From: Ariolimax columbianus
Lineage: Eukaryota; Mollusca; Gastropoda; Stylommatophora; Arionidae
Length of the DNA: 64,000 nucleotides
Assembly: GCA_036924085.1 (NCBI GenBank)
Contig: JAVGWX010000011.1
Location: 30,206,317 to 30,270,316 of the forward strand
Direction: 5' to 3'
The translations under genes were made by a program, and so were the position numbers. The notes beneath the pieces are model-generated. The model had not been told where the DNA came from. It saw only the letters and a list, made by a program, of their open reading frames with translations, and searched no databases. This document shows, in pieces, positions 33,288 through 44,262 of this stretch (positions within the stretch are counted from its first letter, which is position 1; the number at the start of each line of letters is the position of its first letter).

Positions 33288-35510
33288 CTCCTCATCATCA
33301 TCTGGTTGATCAGTCCGGAGACCTGTTGTAAGGTTGTCTGAGTATGTCTCTCCATTTGACCCTATCCTCTGCAGTTCTCTTCATTGCAGCATAACTTGGT
33401 ACTTTAATGTCCCTGCATGTCTGAGATGTAAAGGTGAGTCTTGGTCGCCCCAGTCCTCGCTTTCCTTGAATATTGCCCTCTAGTATCTTTTGTAGAAGAC
33501 TTTCATGTCTCATATTGTGACCCCGCCAAATCAACCAATGTTTTTGTATCATATGCAATATTTGTCTTTGTGTGCCCACATCATTGAGTACATTGTCATT
33601 GGATCTTCTTTATGTCCAACTCACTCTTTCCATTCTACGGTAGCACCACATTTCAAACACTTCCAAGCTTTTTTCATCCTTCTTTGCCAAAGTCCATGTT
33701 TCATCCCCATACAGTGCAACTGACCAAATATGAGTGGCGATTTTTTTCCTCAGCTCTTTGAGGTTAACAATTTCTGTTTTTCTCTGAAGCCCTTTTTTGC
33801 CATTGCAATCCTTGTCTTAATTTCCGTCTCATTGCGGGAATCTTCTGTTATGGTTTGCCCCAAAAATGTAAACGTCTGTACTTGTTTGATTATTTCTCCA
33901 TCGATGGATATATTTATGTGCATATGTTGCTTAGATATTACCAAAGTCGTTATCTTCGTTGTGTTTATTTTCATGCCAAAATCTTTGGCAGTGCTATTTA
34001 TTTTATCAAGCAGCATTTGCAACGTTGATACCGATCCTCCCACTATCGCTTGGTCATCAGCAAACTTGATGGCATTAACTTTCATACCATTAACTTTGAC
34101 ACCCTTATTACAACTCCACATAACTTTGGCCATCATTATTTCAGAATATGTGTTATAGAGACTCGGTGAATGCAAGCAGCCCTGTCGTACACCCTGTTTT
34201 ATGGAAACTACATCCGTGAGGCCTTTTGTGATTTTTTTTTTTGGCGTTCGCCTTATTTATCTATTCCCCAAGGCGTGTGTGCGTTACACTGTGGTTTTTA
34301 TTTTGCGCCTGTCGGCAAAGTGCATCCGACTTCAGCATGCATTTTATGTAAGGGTCTGCTTCCTCCTGCATTTTCTAAGGGTTTGCTTCCCTGGGGTAAC
34401 AGCCGGTGCTGTGATGGGGATCGAACCCAGCACCTTCTGGTTGTGAGCCGTGCCACTTAACCACTAGGCCACGCCGTCCCCCCTTTTGTGATTGAAATAA
34501 TCGCCTCTTAATTTTCATACAAGTTCTGGATTAACCTAATGAGGGATCTTTCTGTACCTATTTGCTGCAAAATCTTAAATAGTTTGCTCCATGGGACTTG
34601 ATCAAAGGCTTTCTCGTAGTCAATAAAACAGATAAACAGTGTACATCTTTTATCGATCATTCTTTCTGCGAGAAGCAGCAATGATCCGATGGTATCCCGT
34701 GTTCCTCAGGCCTTGCGAAATCTAAACTGGTTATCTTTCAGTACCTCCTCTATTTTCCCATCAATTCTCATATAAATAATCTTCACAAGAGTTTTAGATG
34801 CATGTGTTATCAAACTTCGATCGTTCGGAATTAACTGCATTCTATAGCATTTGATTTTTTTGGCAAAAGAATTAATATTGCAGTTGTGTGGTATTTTAGC
34901 CATATTCCCTTGTTGTAAATGTCATTAACATGTTGAAAAAGTAAATCATGTCTGTCCCGCTGCTTTCAGTAGCTCGCTAGGTAACTCATCTATCCCTGTT
35001 GTTCGGGATAAAAGAAAGTGCCTTCTATGGTTATAGGTAATCTCTCTTCTGTCAATGGTATGTTATTTAGTGGCTTGTTATCTTTATACAGGCCCCCATC
35101 ATTGTACAGTTCCTTAACATATAACATATTTTCTCCATCTCACTTTTTGTTTTCTGGGTTGTTATTGGTTTCCCATTCTTATCATTAATCATCCATGATT
35201 GTATGCCCTTAGGTTCACGAAACGATTGTTTTACTTTGTTATGGACGATCAAATTTCCCTGATCTCTCCGGATCTTCCATTTCCTCATATTGTTCTATCC
35301 ACCATTTGTTTCTCGCCATCTTGCATTCTCGATTAAGTACATTCTTGACACCTTTATACGTTGCAATACCATGCTCTGTATTAATGTTTTGCCATTTGCG
35401 TCTGCCCTCCATTTTGTTTAGAATTTCAGGTGTTACCCATGGTTTCTTGTTTTCTGCTTTCATTTTACCCAATGTTATCTCTGCTGCCCCTTTTACATGA
35501 ATGATGCAGG
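33288..35510 (-). mobile_element. LINE (RT region), 5'-truncated, with SINE insertion
   Basis: Minus strand. KPWVTPEILNKMEGRRKW (linker), IPNDRSLITHASKTLVKIIY, KIEEVLKDNQFRFRKA, then the SINE, then KFADDQAIVGG (motif C), MKINTTKITTLVIS, VQTFTFLGQTITED, LIWRGHNMRHESLLQKILEG, RVKWRDILRQPYNRSPD, and a GATGATGATG tail at the low-coordinate end. Several frame breaks. The endonuclease is missing. The same family is at 53,820-54,187 and 57,040-57,310. Confidence 0.85.
34234..34481 (-). mobile_element. SINE-A copy 6
   Basis: Well preserved: B box GGTTCGATCCCC, A box GGCCTAGTGGTTAAG, and a T run on the plus strand (A tail). Exact 12-base duplication CCTTTTGTGATT at 34,222-34,233 and 34,482-34,493, inside the LINE reverse transcriptase. 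Confidence 0.95.
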
Positions 35511-35685
35511 CATCAATTTGGAATCATCGGAACAGAACGTCATGGATGGACACGATTAGTCATGGAATATAGACAAAGGAGATACTGATTGCGAAAAGGA
35601 TAGGATTTCAGCGTTTGAGAAAACACGCCACACCATGCGACTTTCCTAACACACACTGTTCTTCTTCTTCCTTCGTTCGCTTTAA

Positions 35686-35828
35686 AATATTGTCTATATC
35701 TGCAATGTTGTCTCTTGTATAAACTTGACCTTAAAATATTGTCTATATCTGCAATGTTGTCTCTTGTATAAACTTGACCTTAAAATATTGTCTATATCTG
35801 CAATGTTGTCTCTTGTATAAACTTCACT
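35686..35828. repeat. 49-bp repeat, 3 copies, spanning a LINE stop codon
   Basis: Each unit contains TTAAAATATTGTCTATATCT and TTGTCTCTTGTATAAACTT. The unit nearest the LINE includes its C-terminal codons (KFIQETTLQI) and TAG; the other two lie just 3'. Confidence 0.93.
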
Positions 35829-36583
35829 GTCTTTTGTAGTTCACACACAGGTCCATAAAGTTTCTCTTCCAGTGTTGTTTCTATGGGCCAGTGAGATTTT
35901 CTCTGTATATCATATTCGGGGCAGTTTTGCAGTATGTGCTCTGCTGTCTGGGGCGCCTGTCCGCATGTACACATGGCTGAGTTGCCAATCTTCATTTTTG
36001 TGTACATGTGGCTGCGGAGTCGGTTGTGTCCTGTTCTAAGACGCAACACAACAGTTTGCTCTTGTCTGTTCATGTTATGGTAATCGTCTGGTGTTACTGT
36101 TGGTGGCTTTCTGATTGATTTGATCATCCTTATCTTCTGTTGGTATGTAACTGGCACATCTGGTTGCTCGTCTGCAGCACCCTCCTTTGCCAGTCGGTCT
36201 GCTCTCTCGTTTCCTGGTATTCCACAATGAGAAGGTATCCACTGCATGACAATCTTGCGCTGGTTGCTCAGTTCAGACAGTAGAGCCTGTAGATCTGGCA
36301 GTTTCTCAAATTTAAGTACTTGGAGTGCTGATTGTGCATCTGTAAGAAATACTACAGGTTGTGGACCGACATTGGTGTTCAACAGTTTCTCAGTTGCCAC
36401 CTTGATTGCCTGTATTTCTGCATCATATATATGACAGAATTTCCCAGTTGGTACTTTGACTGTATCCCTAATGTTGTTTGGGTATTCTATGTACACTCCC
36501 GCTCCACCATTCTTTACTGCATTCTGTGCTGACCCATCTGTGTATACTCTGATCCAGAGGTCTTGTGGATATTCTTCATCCTA
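35686..36583 (-). mobile_element. RNase H LINE (second family), 3' part
   Basis: Minus strand, open for over 250 codons: TDGSAQNAVKNGGAGVYIEY, YDAEIQAIKVATEKLL, VFLTDAQSALQVL, QWIPSHCGIPGNERADRLAK, which give the four acidic residues of RNase H. Then VVLRLRTGHNRLRSHMY, CTCGQAPQTAEHILQNCPEY, a Cys/His tail. Ends FIQETTLQI-stop; the last 49 bases are repeated in tandem. 5'-truncated before RT. Confidence 0.9.
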
Positions 36584-36589
36584 GAAATT

Positions 36590-36865
36590 GAGGATCACTA
36601 TCCTACGTTGCACACTGTTCTGTTCATCCTTGTCTAATATTCCTTTCACTTACTTTTTCACACACTGTGAAAGACGCTTCTCTGCTCATATTGGTCTTCC
36701 GAGTCACATTCATTTTCGTAATAGACTGCAGTTATATCCCTTTTTTTCAAAGCCTAACTTACTATCGTCTAATAAGACGACTCAATGCAATTTACAGGTG
36801 AATTACATGTGTCACGTTGCTCCTCTGACTGTTATTGACAGTCTTCCAGGTGGTAGGGAATGCCA
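36590..36865 (+). other. LINE zinc-finger tail scrap
   Basis: At 36,655-36,720 plus-strand sequence reads HCERRFSAHIGLPSHIHFRN, a decayed C2H2 finger of the LINE-tail type seen at 19,790. The rest is unassigned. Confidence 0.55.
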
Positions 36866-37225
36866 GTCACTACAGATGAGCTGGCATGACTGAATTGAGG
36901 TATAATGAGATGTTCGACTCATATGTGTATGTGACGGTTCTGTGACACCGATAGACTGGACTGCCTTCCTTTTCAGATGTTCGAAAGAAGCGTTCATCCC
37001 TCTTCTTTGATATCATAATGCCTCTAAGACAACACAACTTTATAACAACTCCAAATGAAATGCTTTTGTCTGGCAGTCATTGGGCTGTCAAGAGTTACCC
37101 GCTCATAGTTAAGGAGATTATACCATTATCATAGCGTGTCACAGCAAGGACATGAGTCTAATCACTTTGCTGTGTAGGCATGCCCTCTAATCACTCGGAC
37201 GCTTAACTCATTCGCTACCAGACAC
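36866..37225 (-). repeat. Repeat G, unexpanded copy
   Basis: CACTACAGATGAGCTGGCAT + GACTGAATTGAGGTATAATG carries just one 21-bp unit. It continues in alignment with 12,291-12,590 to a TTAACTCATTCGCTACC end at 37,203. Confidence 0.7.
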
Positions 37226-37553
37226 AGATGAGAGTGGCTTATAGATTTATAACTTATGGCCAGATGACGGTATCAGCAACAAGTTTGGTATATAAAACTA
37301 ATCTAAACAAAGATTAATCATATCAAAATCTGATCCAAATTTGTGAAATACCACAGAAAAGACCTATCTAAGTGATAACAATATTCACTTGTTTTAAAAT
37401 CGATGTTATTGTAATAATATTTGTGTATTCATTCAGAATGTTATATTTTAACCCAGAAAAGTGAAAGTAAATAACAATAAAATATAAATAAAAAATAAAT
37501 AAATTTTAAAAAGTAGAAATATTTAGTACATGTTCTTGAATGATTTCTACTCA
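37226..37553. other. AT-rich unassigned intron
   Basis: Very AT-rich, no element recognised. Confidence 0.4.
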
Positions 37554-38285
37554 TCATTGGATACACTTCATGAGAAAGCTAAGGACAATACATGCCTCGC
37601 CTGAGTGCCGTCTTGTGGCAACAGTTCCAGATGGACCAGCACATTTTAATATTATAGCATAACTGAGGGATCCAACTTTGTCTCCAGCGAGCCTTGTCTT
37701 TGGCCACCGAAGTCCCGTACATGGTAAGCCCTCCTCCAGAGGCATCTTGGATGTTGCTGTGTGCAGCAAAGGAGTCTGACCAACGCATTGGGGGACTTTC
37801 CCACGGCCTCTTTCTACCTCAGTGGTACCAGAATGTTGTCGCTGTGCTCCATCGGCCATCATTTCATCGCAATGTGTGACCTGCCTATCAATGTTTTGCC
37901 TTGTCTACATAGATTACCGCATCATTCACCACGGACAATCGTTGTATGTCGGAATTGTGGAGATTTCCAGAGAATGATTTTGACCAAGCGTCTCTCAAGT
38001 GAGGCCTAAGTCACTTTCAACTTGTCCTCTAGTGATTTTGTTAGTGTCCATACCGCAGCACATTGCAGGGAGCACAGTGAAATTGAAGAGATAGGCTCGT
38101 AGATTATGGTCATTGCAACTGTCTAGCACTGCGTTAGTGGCTAAGAAGGCTGCCCAGCCCGCACGGCGACACCTTGTCCATTCAGGTTCCAGGTTATTCT
38201 CCATATTGAGGAGGCACCCAAGATAGATGTACTCGTTGACATCCTCTAGTAGCAACCAAGGAAGACTGGGTCCCAATTGCAAAAA
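37554..38285 (-). mobile_element. LINE C-terminal fragment
   Basis: Minus strand: VNEYIYLGCLLNMENNLEPE, RRRAGWAAFLATNAVLDSCN, LRAYLFNFTVLPAMCCG, then in shifted frames AGHIARM-like and ECxRPRGRPxxRWSDSF-like remnants. Typical YLG...NMENDL...RRRAAWAAF tail. Broken. Confidence 0.78.
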
Positions 38286-38499
38286 TTCAGAAAAATTATA
38301 AATAGGCTAATAGCTTTAGTTATTTAAATAGCACATTCATTCATCGTTAAAACAATATAGCATATTTAAATCTGTTGAAAATTGAGAAAATTACAGCTGA
38401 AATTATAGACACACCTCTGGCGAGGAAGACTAGCGTCTGGTCAGGCAAAACATACTGATCGAACATGTTAGTCAGGGCCATGCAAAATAGTTAGTTAGT

Positions 38500-39360
38500 T
38501 AGTTGCCCATCGCAAGTGAAGATGGTGACAGCGTCAGACATGTTTATTCAGATGTGACCGCATACAACTGTACAGTACGATCTGAGCGTGACAAACTTTA
38601 CTGCCATAGGGTACATGTGAACATTATTTGAAGTTAGGCAGTCTTGCATTCTTTCCTTTCATGCAGCTCGCCTTTCCTGCGCCTCTGTGATGGTCCCCTG
38701 CTCAGCGGTGCAAGCACCATGTGTAACGGCAGTGTGCCAGGCTGATCGGTTCGGAGCAGGCAGCTCCCAGTCAGCAACATCAAAGGAGAAACTTTTCAAA
38801 GAAACTTTTAGAGCGTCTTTGAATTGTTTCTTTTGTTCCCCCTGCGAGCGCTGTCCTGTCATGAGCTAACCATACAACAGTTATTTAGAGGAGCGCTTAT
38901 CTTGCATGCAATCTGATCTGGGCTCTCTGTAGCAGCCTATGGATGCCAGAGAGTCTAGCTCTGCTGAGGACTACAGAGTTGGGCACTCTGTCCTGCCAAC
39001 CGATCCTGAGCAGTCTGCGGAGACAGTTTACATGGAAATGATTAAGTTTCCTGACATGCCTGTTATAAACTGTCCATGTTTCGCATGAATGCAGAAGGGT
39101 GGTTAACACAACAGCATGATACACATCAATCTTGGTGGCAACACTCACTCCTTGCTGGTCCCAAAAATATACTGGCCAAGATCCCCATCTAGACTTTCTC
39201 GTAGTCCTCCCTAGAAACAGGCTGTTTTTCTTGGAGGTCTGGATAACAAAGTGGGGGATCAGCATGATCCTCATGTGAGCATCACACAGATAAAGCGAAG
39301 CATTGCACAACCACCTGGAGGACTCCGGCTTACCTTTATCAGCATGCTAGGGATGTGAGG
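38500..39360 (-). mobile_element. LINE C-terminal fragment with decayed zinc-finger end
   Basis: Minus strand: SVATKIDVYHAVVLTTLLHS, CETWTVYNRHVRKLNHFHVN, CLRRLLRIGWQDRVPNSVVL, then QKKQFKDALKVSLKSFSFDV, DWELPAPNRSAWHTAV, EQGTITEAQERRAA. A well-known LINE tail order (LLYGCETWTTYxRHxKKLNxFHxNCLRRIL). Ends near TCAGACGCTGTCACCATCTT on the minus strand, which recurs at 19,850 and 45,900. Stops present. Confidence 0.85.
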
Positions 39361-39420
39361 AAAGCTACTGCGATCTGCCACTGAATGTCCTTTTCAGAGC
39401 ACACAAACGAGCAATCCTAC
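39170..39420 (+). repeat. Repeat R, copy 1 (overlaps LINE)
   Basis: Shares ATGTGAGGAAAGCTACTGCGATCTGC and CTTTTCAGxxCxCACAAAxxxG-type blocks with 45,590-45,830 (+) and 41,080-41,285 (-). Together these look like one LINE's reverse transcriptase region in decayed form. Confidence 0.55.
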
Positions 39421-39623
39421 TCATTGTGAGCATTTGCAACAACAACACAGACCTACCTCTAGTTGAAAAATGTAAACATAAATTAATCCAGCCACTGTTT
39501 GTTTTTTATATTGGTAGTTAATGAGCTTACAAATCGACTAATCCAACATGTAAACAAATTTAAAAAAAACTAAGAGCAAGGGCTTAATCAACACAAATTG
39601 TAAACCAAATGGAAAACACCTAC

Positions 39624-39745
39624 CAGTGTTGGGGAATGTGTTTGTAAAACAGAAGAAATCCACAGCATTCAGTGACAAGAGGTGATACAGAAACTGCTCT
39701 CTTTCGTCCTCACACCGCAAGAACGCATATCGTTTGTACAGGCTC
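39624..39745 (-). CDS. DENND5: DENND5 exon 5 of window (RUN1 to PLAT)
   Basis: Acceptor TTCTAATACAG, then [18 protein letters not shown] and [19 protein letters not shown], almost identical to the family's signature at the RUN1 end. The donor is ACACTG|GTAGGT, phase 1, 122 bases. The split Val codon (G|TT) joins to exon 6 to give NTVVPYRVLIYP, the family's entry into the PLAT beta-sandwich. This is one of the two strongest anchors for the gene call. Confidence 0.95.
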
Positions 39746-39749
39746 CTGT

Positions 39750-40190
39750 ATTAGAACAACACATTCAAGAACATGTTTTGTACATTGAACACATTCAATT
39801 TCAACCATTCTAATGTAACATTTACTAAGAAAGCATTAAACCTCATGGTTTTAATTAATTCCAAACCTATGTGTATATTGCCCTGCCCTTTCCTCTCTTT
39901 TTCTTTCAACCTCTCTTTCTTTATATATCTATCTCATATTTATACAACTGTATCCTTAAATATGTATATAATTTGTTTAACCTTTACTGAACCATTGGTG
40001 AAAAAATGCGCCTTGGGCATTGTCTTTGTATACACACCGGTTTTGCTTTAGAAACGGCTGAATTGAAAACTAGTCCATGATCTATCAACCGTGATTACAA
40101 TAGAATTACTATTTTCATTTCTAAACCATTTTATTCTGTTTCACTTGGATTTGGAAGGTTATCCCATTATTGATTGTGATGAAGTAAGTT
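39750..40190. other. AT-rich unassigned intron
   Basis: Intron sequence immediately upstream of exon 5 on the minus strand; no element recognised. Confidence 0.4.
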
Positions 40191-40194
40191 GTTG

Positions 40195-40390
40195 CAATAG
40201 ATTTTCCTGAGGTAGGTCTGTTTAGCTTGTTTATGTGGATGTTATAAATACGTTTGTAGTGGAAACTTAACAGATATGTCGATCTGGTTAGGAACACTAT
40301 CAGTTCTTTGTAGCAATTTCATGGATTTACAAGACAATTGGTGTACCCAAAAATGGGCATCTAAATGTTTGTGACCTAATTTTAAAAAAT
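40195..40390 (+). repeat. Repeat F, copy 3 (single unit)
   Basis: TTTTCCTGAGGTAGGTCTGT, GTTATAAATACGTTTGTAGT, ACAGATATGTCGATCT. One copy of the 63-bp unit that is present four times at 14,203-14,456. Confidence 0.8.
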
Positions 40391-42137
40391 GTGAAAACTA
40401 GAATATATGTGTGCCTCTTGTTATATACGTGTAAATGTAGTGGTATGTTTCTGTGTGTATACTCATTGGTTCATATATTTTCAATTTCTGTTTGGCCTAC
40501 TTTGTCCTAAGTGACATACCATGATTCACATTATCTGGCACTCTCTGGTTAAAAATTACTGCTGCATTGGGTATTGTATACTTGTTTTGTGATTTGTTAG
40601 GTATTTTCATTTGGTCTTTGTCCCTGATGAAGACCTTGTGATCGTAACAATGATTTCGTTTTGTTTCTGTCAGTTCGGTAACTGAATTGTACTTGTATAT
40701 GTTTGTATCGAGTTTTAACCTTCAGTACCTTAACAGCTTTGCTATATTTTTACAATGATACACTATTACAAACATATTCAGTTTTTTTGTTTGTTAGATA
40801 AGAAAAGCAAACAATGATTTATAAATGATTGACTTAGTTACTTCTCTTCTACCATAACAAGACATAGTGAGGAATGAAGGCCCATAAGAAACTAACCAGC
40901 GACCAGTGGCGCAACAGATTAAATGTCGGAAATGGGATGGATAGAACACACACTATGGAAATGACCATCAAATGTGGCCAGACAGGCCCTAACATTGAAT
41001 CCACAGGGGAGGTGGAAGAGAAACACCTGGTTGATTGGTTTCTAATGTCCACAATGGGTTGGTTACCCTTTTGTGCGCCCTGAAAAGGATGGAACTTCTG
41101 CCAGATTGCAGTAGCTTTCTTGACATGCCGAGCACGTTGATGAAGTGGACCAGGGTCCTCCAGCCGGTTGTGCGAACACTTGGCTTCATTTGTGTGTCAC
41201 TCACTACTACTGAGATCACGTCAAACCTCACCGTGTTAGCCAGACTGTTGTCCTCGACAACAGCCCATTTCCAGGATGACAAATGAGGAGGCCAGTATAT
41301 TTCTCCTGACCCTGGCTAACATTGTCTGATCAGTGTGTTTTTGTCTGACCAGACGTTAGCCTCATCGTTCCCAAGAAACACCTGGACAAGAGACACTGAA
41401 AATTAACTTTGGTCCCTGGACCTCAACTAGAGAGAGGCAGAAAAGGCAGTTCAAGACTGAACTTGCTGGAGAGGGGTTGTCACTTGCCTATGCCCTGAAA
41501 GGAGCGATGGGCATTAATTTTAATGTTTGTCTGGCTCACCATTTTTTGGTTGCCTATAGCTTCTACGGGATGGTATATGTGGCTCACATGAACAACCCTC
41601 CTTAGTCACCTCTTGCAACAAGCCTGGTAGGCTACAGTGGTTTTATTCTTTGCTTCCTTTTCAGGCCCTAATGGCACAAATTATTATATACAAATTAATT
41701 ACATTTTTGGTCTGGTTACTGGGTACAAACAGCAAACAATGGTTGATCAACTTTACAAATATATTCTGTTTAGGTTTAGTTACTGGCTCATCGTCTTCTC
41801 CTGATGCCTGGGACAATCAGTTATACACTCTTTTATTTCTGTTTCATATTTGGGCTATTATTTTTAGAGCTTTCTTCCAAGTGCAGAAGGCTCCTCAAAA
41901 CTCATGTGTTGGAAAGTATTATATCCTTTAGGGGTTAGACTGCACTGTTAGTTGTCTTTTACAATATTCTTTCAGTAAGGCAGTAGTTCCTTTCTTCTCT
42001 ATGTCACATACACACAGAGAACCACTCAGACATAGTTAGTGGGTTTGAACAGTGAAGAATTATTAGTCACCTATTACCAACATATTCTTGTAGGCTTTAT
42101 ATGTTATATTGCCAGGCTATTAATCAAACACACATAC
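40391..42137. other. Mostly unassigned intron
   Basis: 41,080-41,285 is an inverted copy of repeat R. The remainder has no recognised element or exon. Confidence 0.4.
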
Positions 42138-42266
42138 CTGAGCAGGTCTGTGTCTGATAGTAGCTGCTTCAGATAAATAGACAACATCTTCCTCTCCAGG
42201 GCTAGTCGAATTAAGGCCCTCGTTTTGCCAACATCAGTGTGAATGTCCGACATCTGTTGTATTTTT
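42138..42266 (-). CDS. DENND5: DENND5 exon 4 of window (RUN1)
   Basis: Encodes KIQQMSDIHTDVGKTRA, then LIRLALERKMLSIYLKQLLS, matching the family's [20 protein letters not shown] and MEKKLLSRHLKQLLSD. The acceptor used is TATATCCAAG at 42,267-42,268. A second AG 13 bases further in (before ATG TCG GAC) would break phase with exon 3. The donor is CTCAG|GTATGTG. Length 129 bases, phase 2 to phase 2; the split AGG codon joins exactly to exon 5. This is the helical end of RUN1. Confidence 0.93.
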
Positions 42267-42363
42267 CTTGGATATAATAATCACAAGTTAAATTACGTCA
42301 GCTATAATTAAAGCACTACCAATCAATCAACCAATCAATCACTTTTATTAGCCCTAGTGGTTG

Positions 42364-42384
42364 CCCCCCCCCCCCCCCCCCCCC
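42364..42384. repeat. Poly-C tract (21)
   Basis: Twenty-one consecutive C, preceded by a CAATCAATCAACCAATC run. Same remark on assembly and G-quadruplex potential as the first tract. Confidence 0.9.
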
Positions 42385-42770
42385 TCTGTGGTCAGGAAGG
42401 AGCCGATACATTTCTGGTTTTTGACCAGGGTAGGAAAAAGAGCCACAGGACCCTCCAGCTCTAAGAGCTAGATCACTCTGGGAATCTCATTAATAAGAAG
42501 CCTCAATGGAGCATAGGCACTCAACAAACACACCAAGCCTTCAGTATTTTGTTCAACACCTCCAATTGGTCCCACACATGACCAGCTTTCACCATGTTTA
42601 CAACTATTTGCTTTCTCTAAGTATGCCTGGACCACCCTCTTGCCATTTGGAGTTCACACAAAAAGATAACATTGTTTGGCATTCTCCTTAATCTGTGTCC
42701 TAGCCACCTTCACCTCCTCTGCATCATCTCCTCATACACAGGGGATTGATTGACCTGTTTGTTCCAAAAG
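42385..42770. other. Unassigned intron sequence
   Basis: GC-richer than its surroundings; no element recognised. Confidence 0.4.
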
Positions 42771-42774
42771 TTCT

Positions 42775-43245
42775 ACATTAGTAACTCTGTCATACAATAT
42801 ATAGAATACAAAAGAGAGCGAAAAAGCTGATAATGGGATTTCAGAATTACAGTTATGAGGAAAGACTCTAAAAAACTGGCATACAGTGTCTAGAAATGAG
42901 AAGAATTAGCGGTGACTTAATACAGGTTTATAAGATGATCAGAGGAACGGATAAATTAGACTATAACAAGTTTTTTAAAATACAACCACCTACAACAAGA
43001 AGGCATAGCTACAAATTAACTAAAGAGAGGTCAAGATTAGATATTAGGAAATATTTTTTTAGTCAGAGAGTGGGGAATGCTTGGAATGCATTACCACAGG
43101 AGGTAGTGGAGGCAGGGTCAATTAATGCATTTATAGAATAAATTGAATGCACATAGCTTTTAGAGCAAGGTGATGTAAATGAAACTGGTTCTATACAGAC
43201 TATGCAGAGTCTTCTAAATCATTATAAAGACATTAGTGTAAGGCA
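42775..43245 (+). mobile_element. CR1-like LINE, 3' fragment
   Basis: Plus strand. FQNYSYEERL then stop, [60 protein letters not shown]. Same family as 4,143-5,939, and contains the part just before that copy's deletion junction. Its 3' untranslated region (TTTTAGAGCAAGGTGATGTAAAT) also matches. Confidence 0.9.
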
Positions 43246-43485
43246 AATAAGTGTAGTCCAAGCATATTTCACAAATACGTATTAATGAAATACTGTACTT
43301 TTCTGAAACTATGCATCGTCATGCACTACATAATAAATCCCTGTTTGTTGTGGTTGTTAGTTGTTTTCGTTAGTTTATTTGTCCATAAGAGTTCTGCTTC
43401 CTTGGTCATGCTAGATCTGTAGTCCTGTTGCTAGGACAAAGTCCACAGTCATCTCCAAATCTGAGTGGAACCAACCACCACTATG

Positions 43486-44262
43486 AAGACACCCACTTGA
43501 CGTCACTAAGAAGAGACCTACTTCCCACCACTAAGAAGATTCCCACTTCCCACCACTAAGAAGACATCCACTTCACGTCACTAAGAAGACACCCACTTCC
43601 ATCACCAAGAAGACACCCACTTCCATCACCAAGAAGACACCCACTTCACATCACTAAGAAGACACCCACTCTACATCACTAAGAAGAGACCTACTTCACA
43701 CAACTAAGAAGAGACCTACTTCACATCACTAAGAAGACACCCACTTCACATCACTAAGAAGATGCTTACTTCACATCACTAAGAAGACGCTTACTTCACA
43801 TCACTAAGAAGACACTTCACATCACTAAGAAGACGCTTACTTCACATCACTAATAAGACACCTACTTCACATCACTAAGAAGACGCTTACTTCACATCAC
43901 TAAGAAGACACCTACTTCACATCACTAAGAAGACGCTTACTTCACATCACTAAGAAGAGACCTACTTCACGTCACTAAGAAGAGACCTACTTCACATCAC
44001 TAAGAAGAGACCTACTTCACATCACTAAGAAGACACCCACTTCACATCACTAAGAAGAGACCTACTTCACATCACTAAGAAGAGACCTACTTCATATCAC
44101 TAAGAAGACACCCACTTGATGTTACTAAGAAGACACCCATTTGACATCACTAAAAAGAGATCCACTTCATGTTACTATGACGACACCCACTTCACACCAC
44201 TAAGAAGACACCCACTTGACGTCACTAAGAAGAGACCTACTTCATGTCACCAAGAAGAGACT
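43486..44262. repeat. 25-bp minisatellite, about 31 copies, overlapping exon 3 donor
   Basis: Units ACTAAGAAGACACCCACTTC + ACATC; on the gene's strand GATGTGAAGTGGGTGTCTTC + TTAGT. Variants give AAGTAGGT, AAGTAAGC or AAGTGGGT, all resembling a 5' splice site. The unit nearest the gene is the last 20 bases of exon 3 plus its donor (44,236-44,260). Confidence 0.95.

Noticed and set aside
42254..42266. Alternative start of exon 4 at ATG TCG GAC
   Set aside because: Would break phase with exon 3 and lose KIQQ, which aligns with the family's HIQN.
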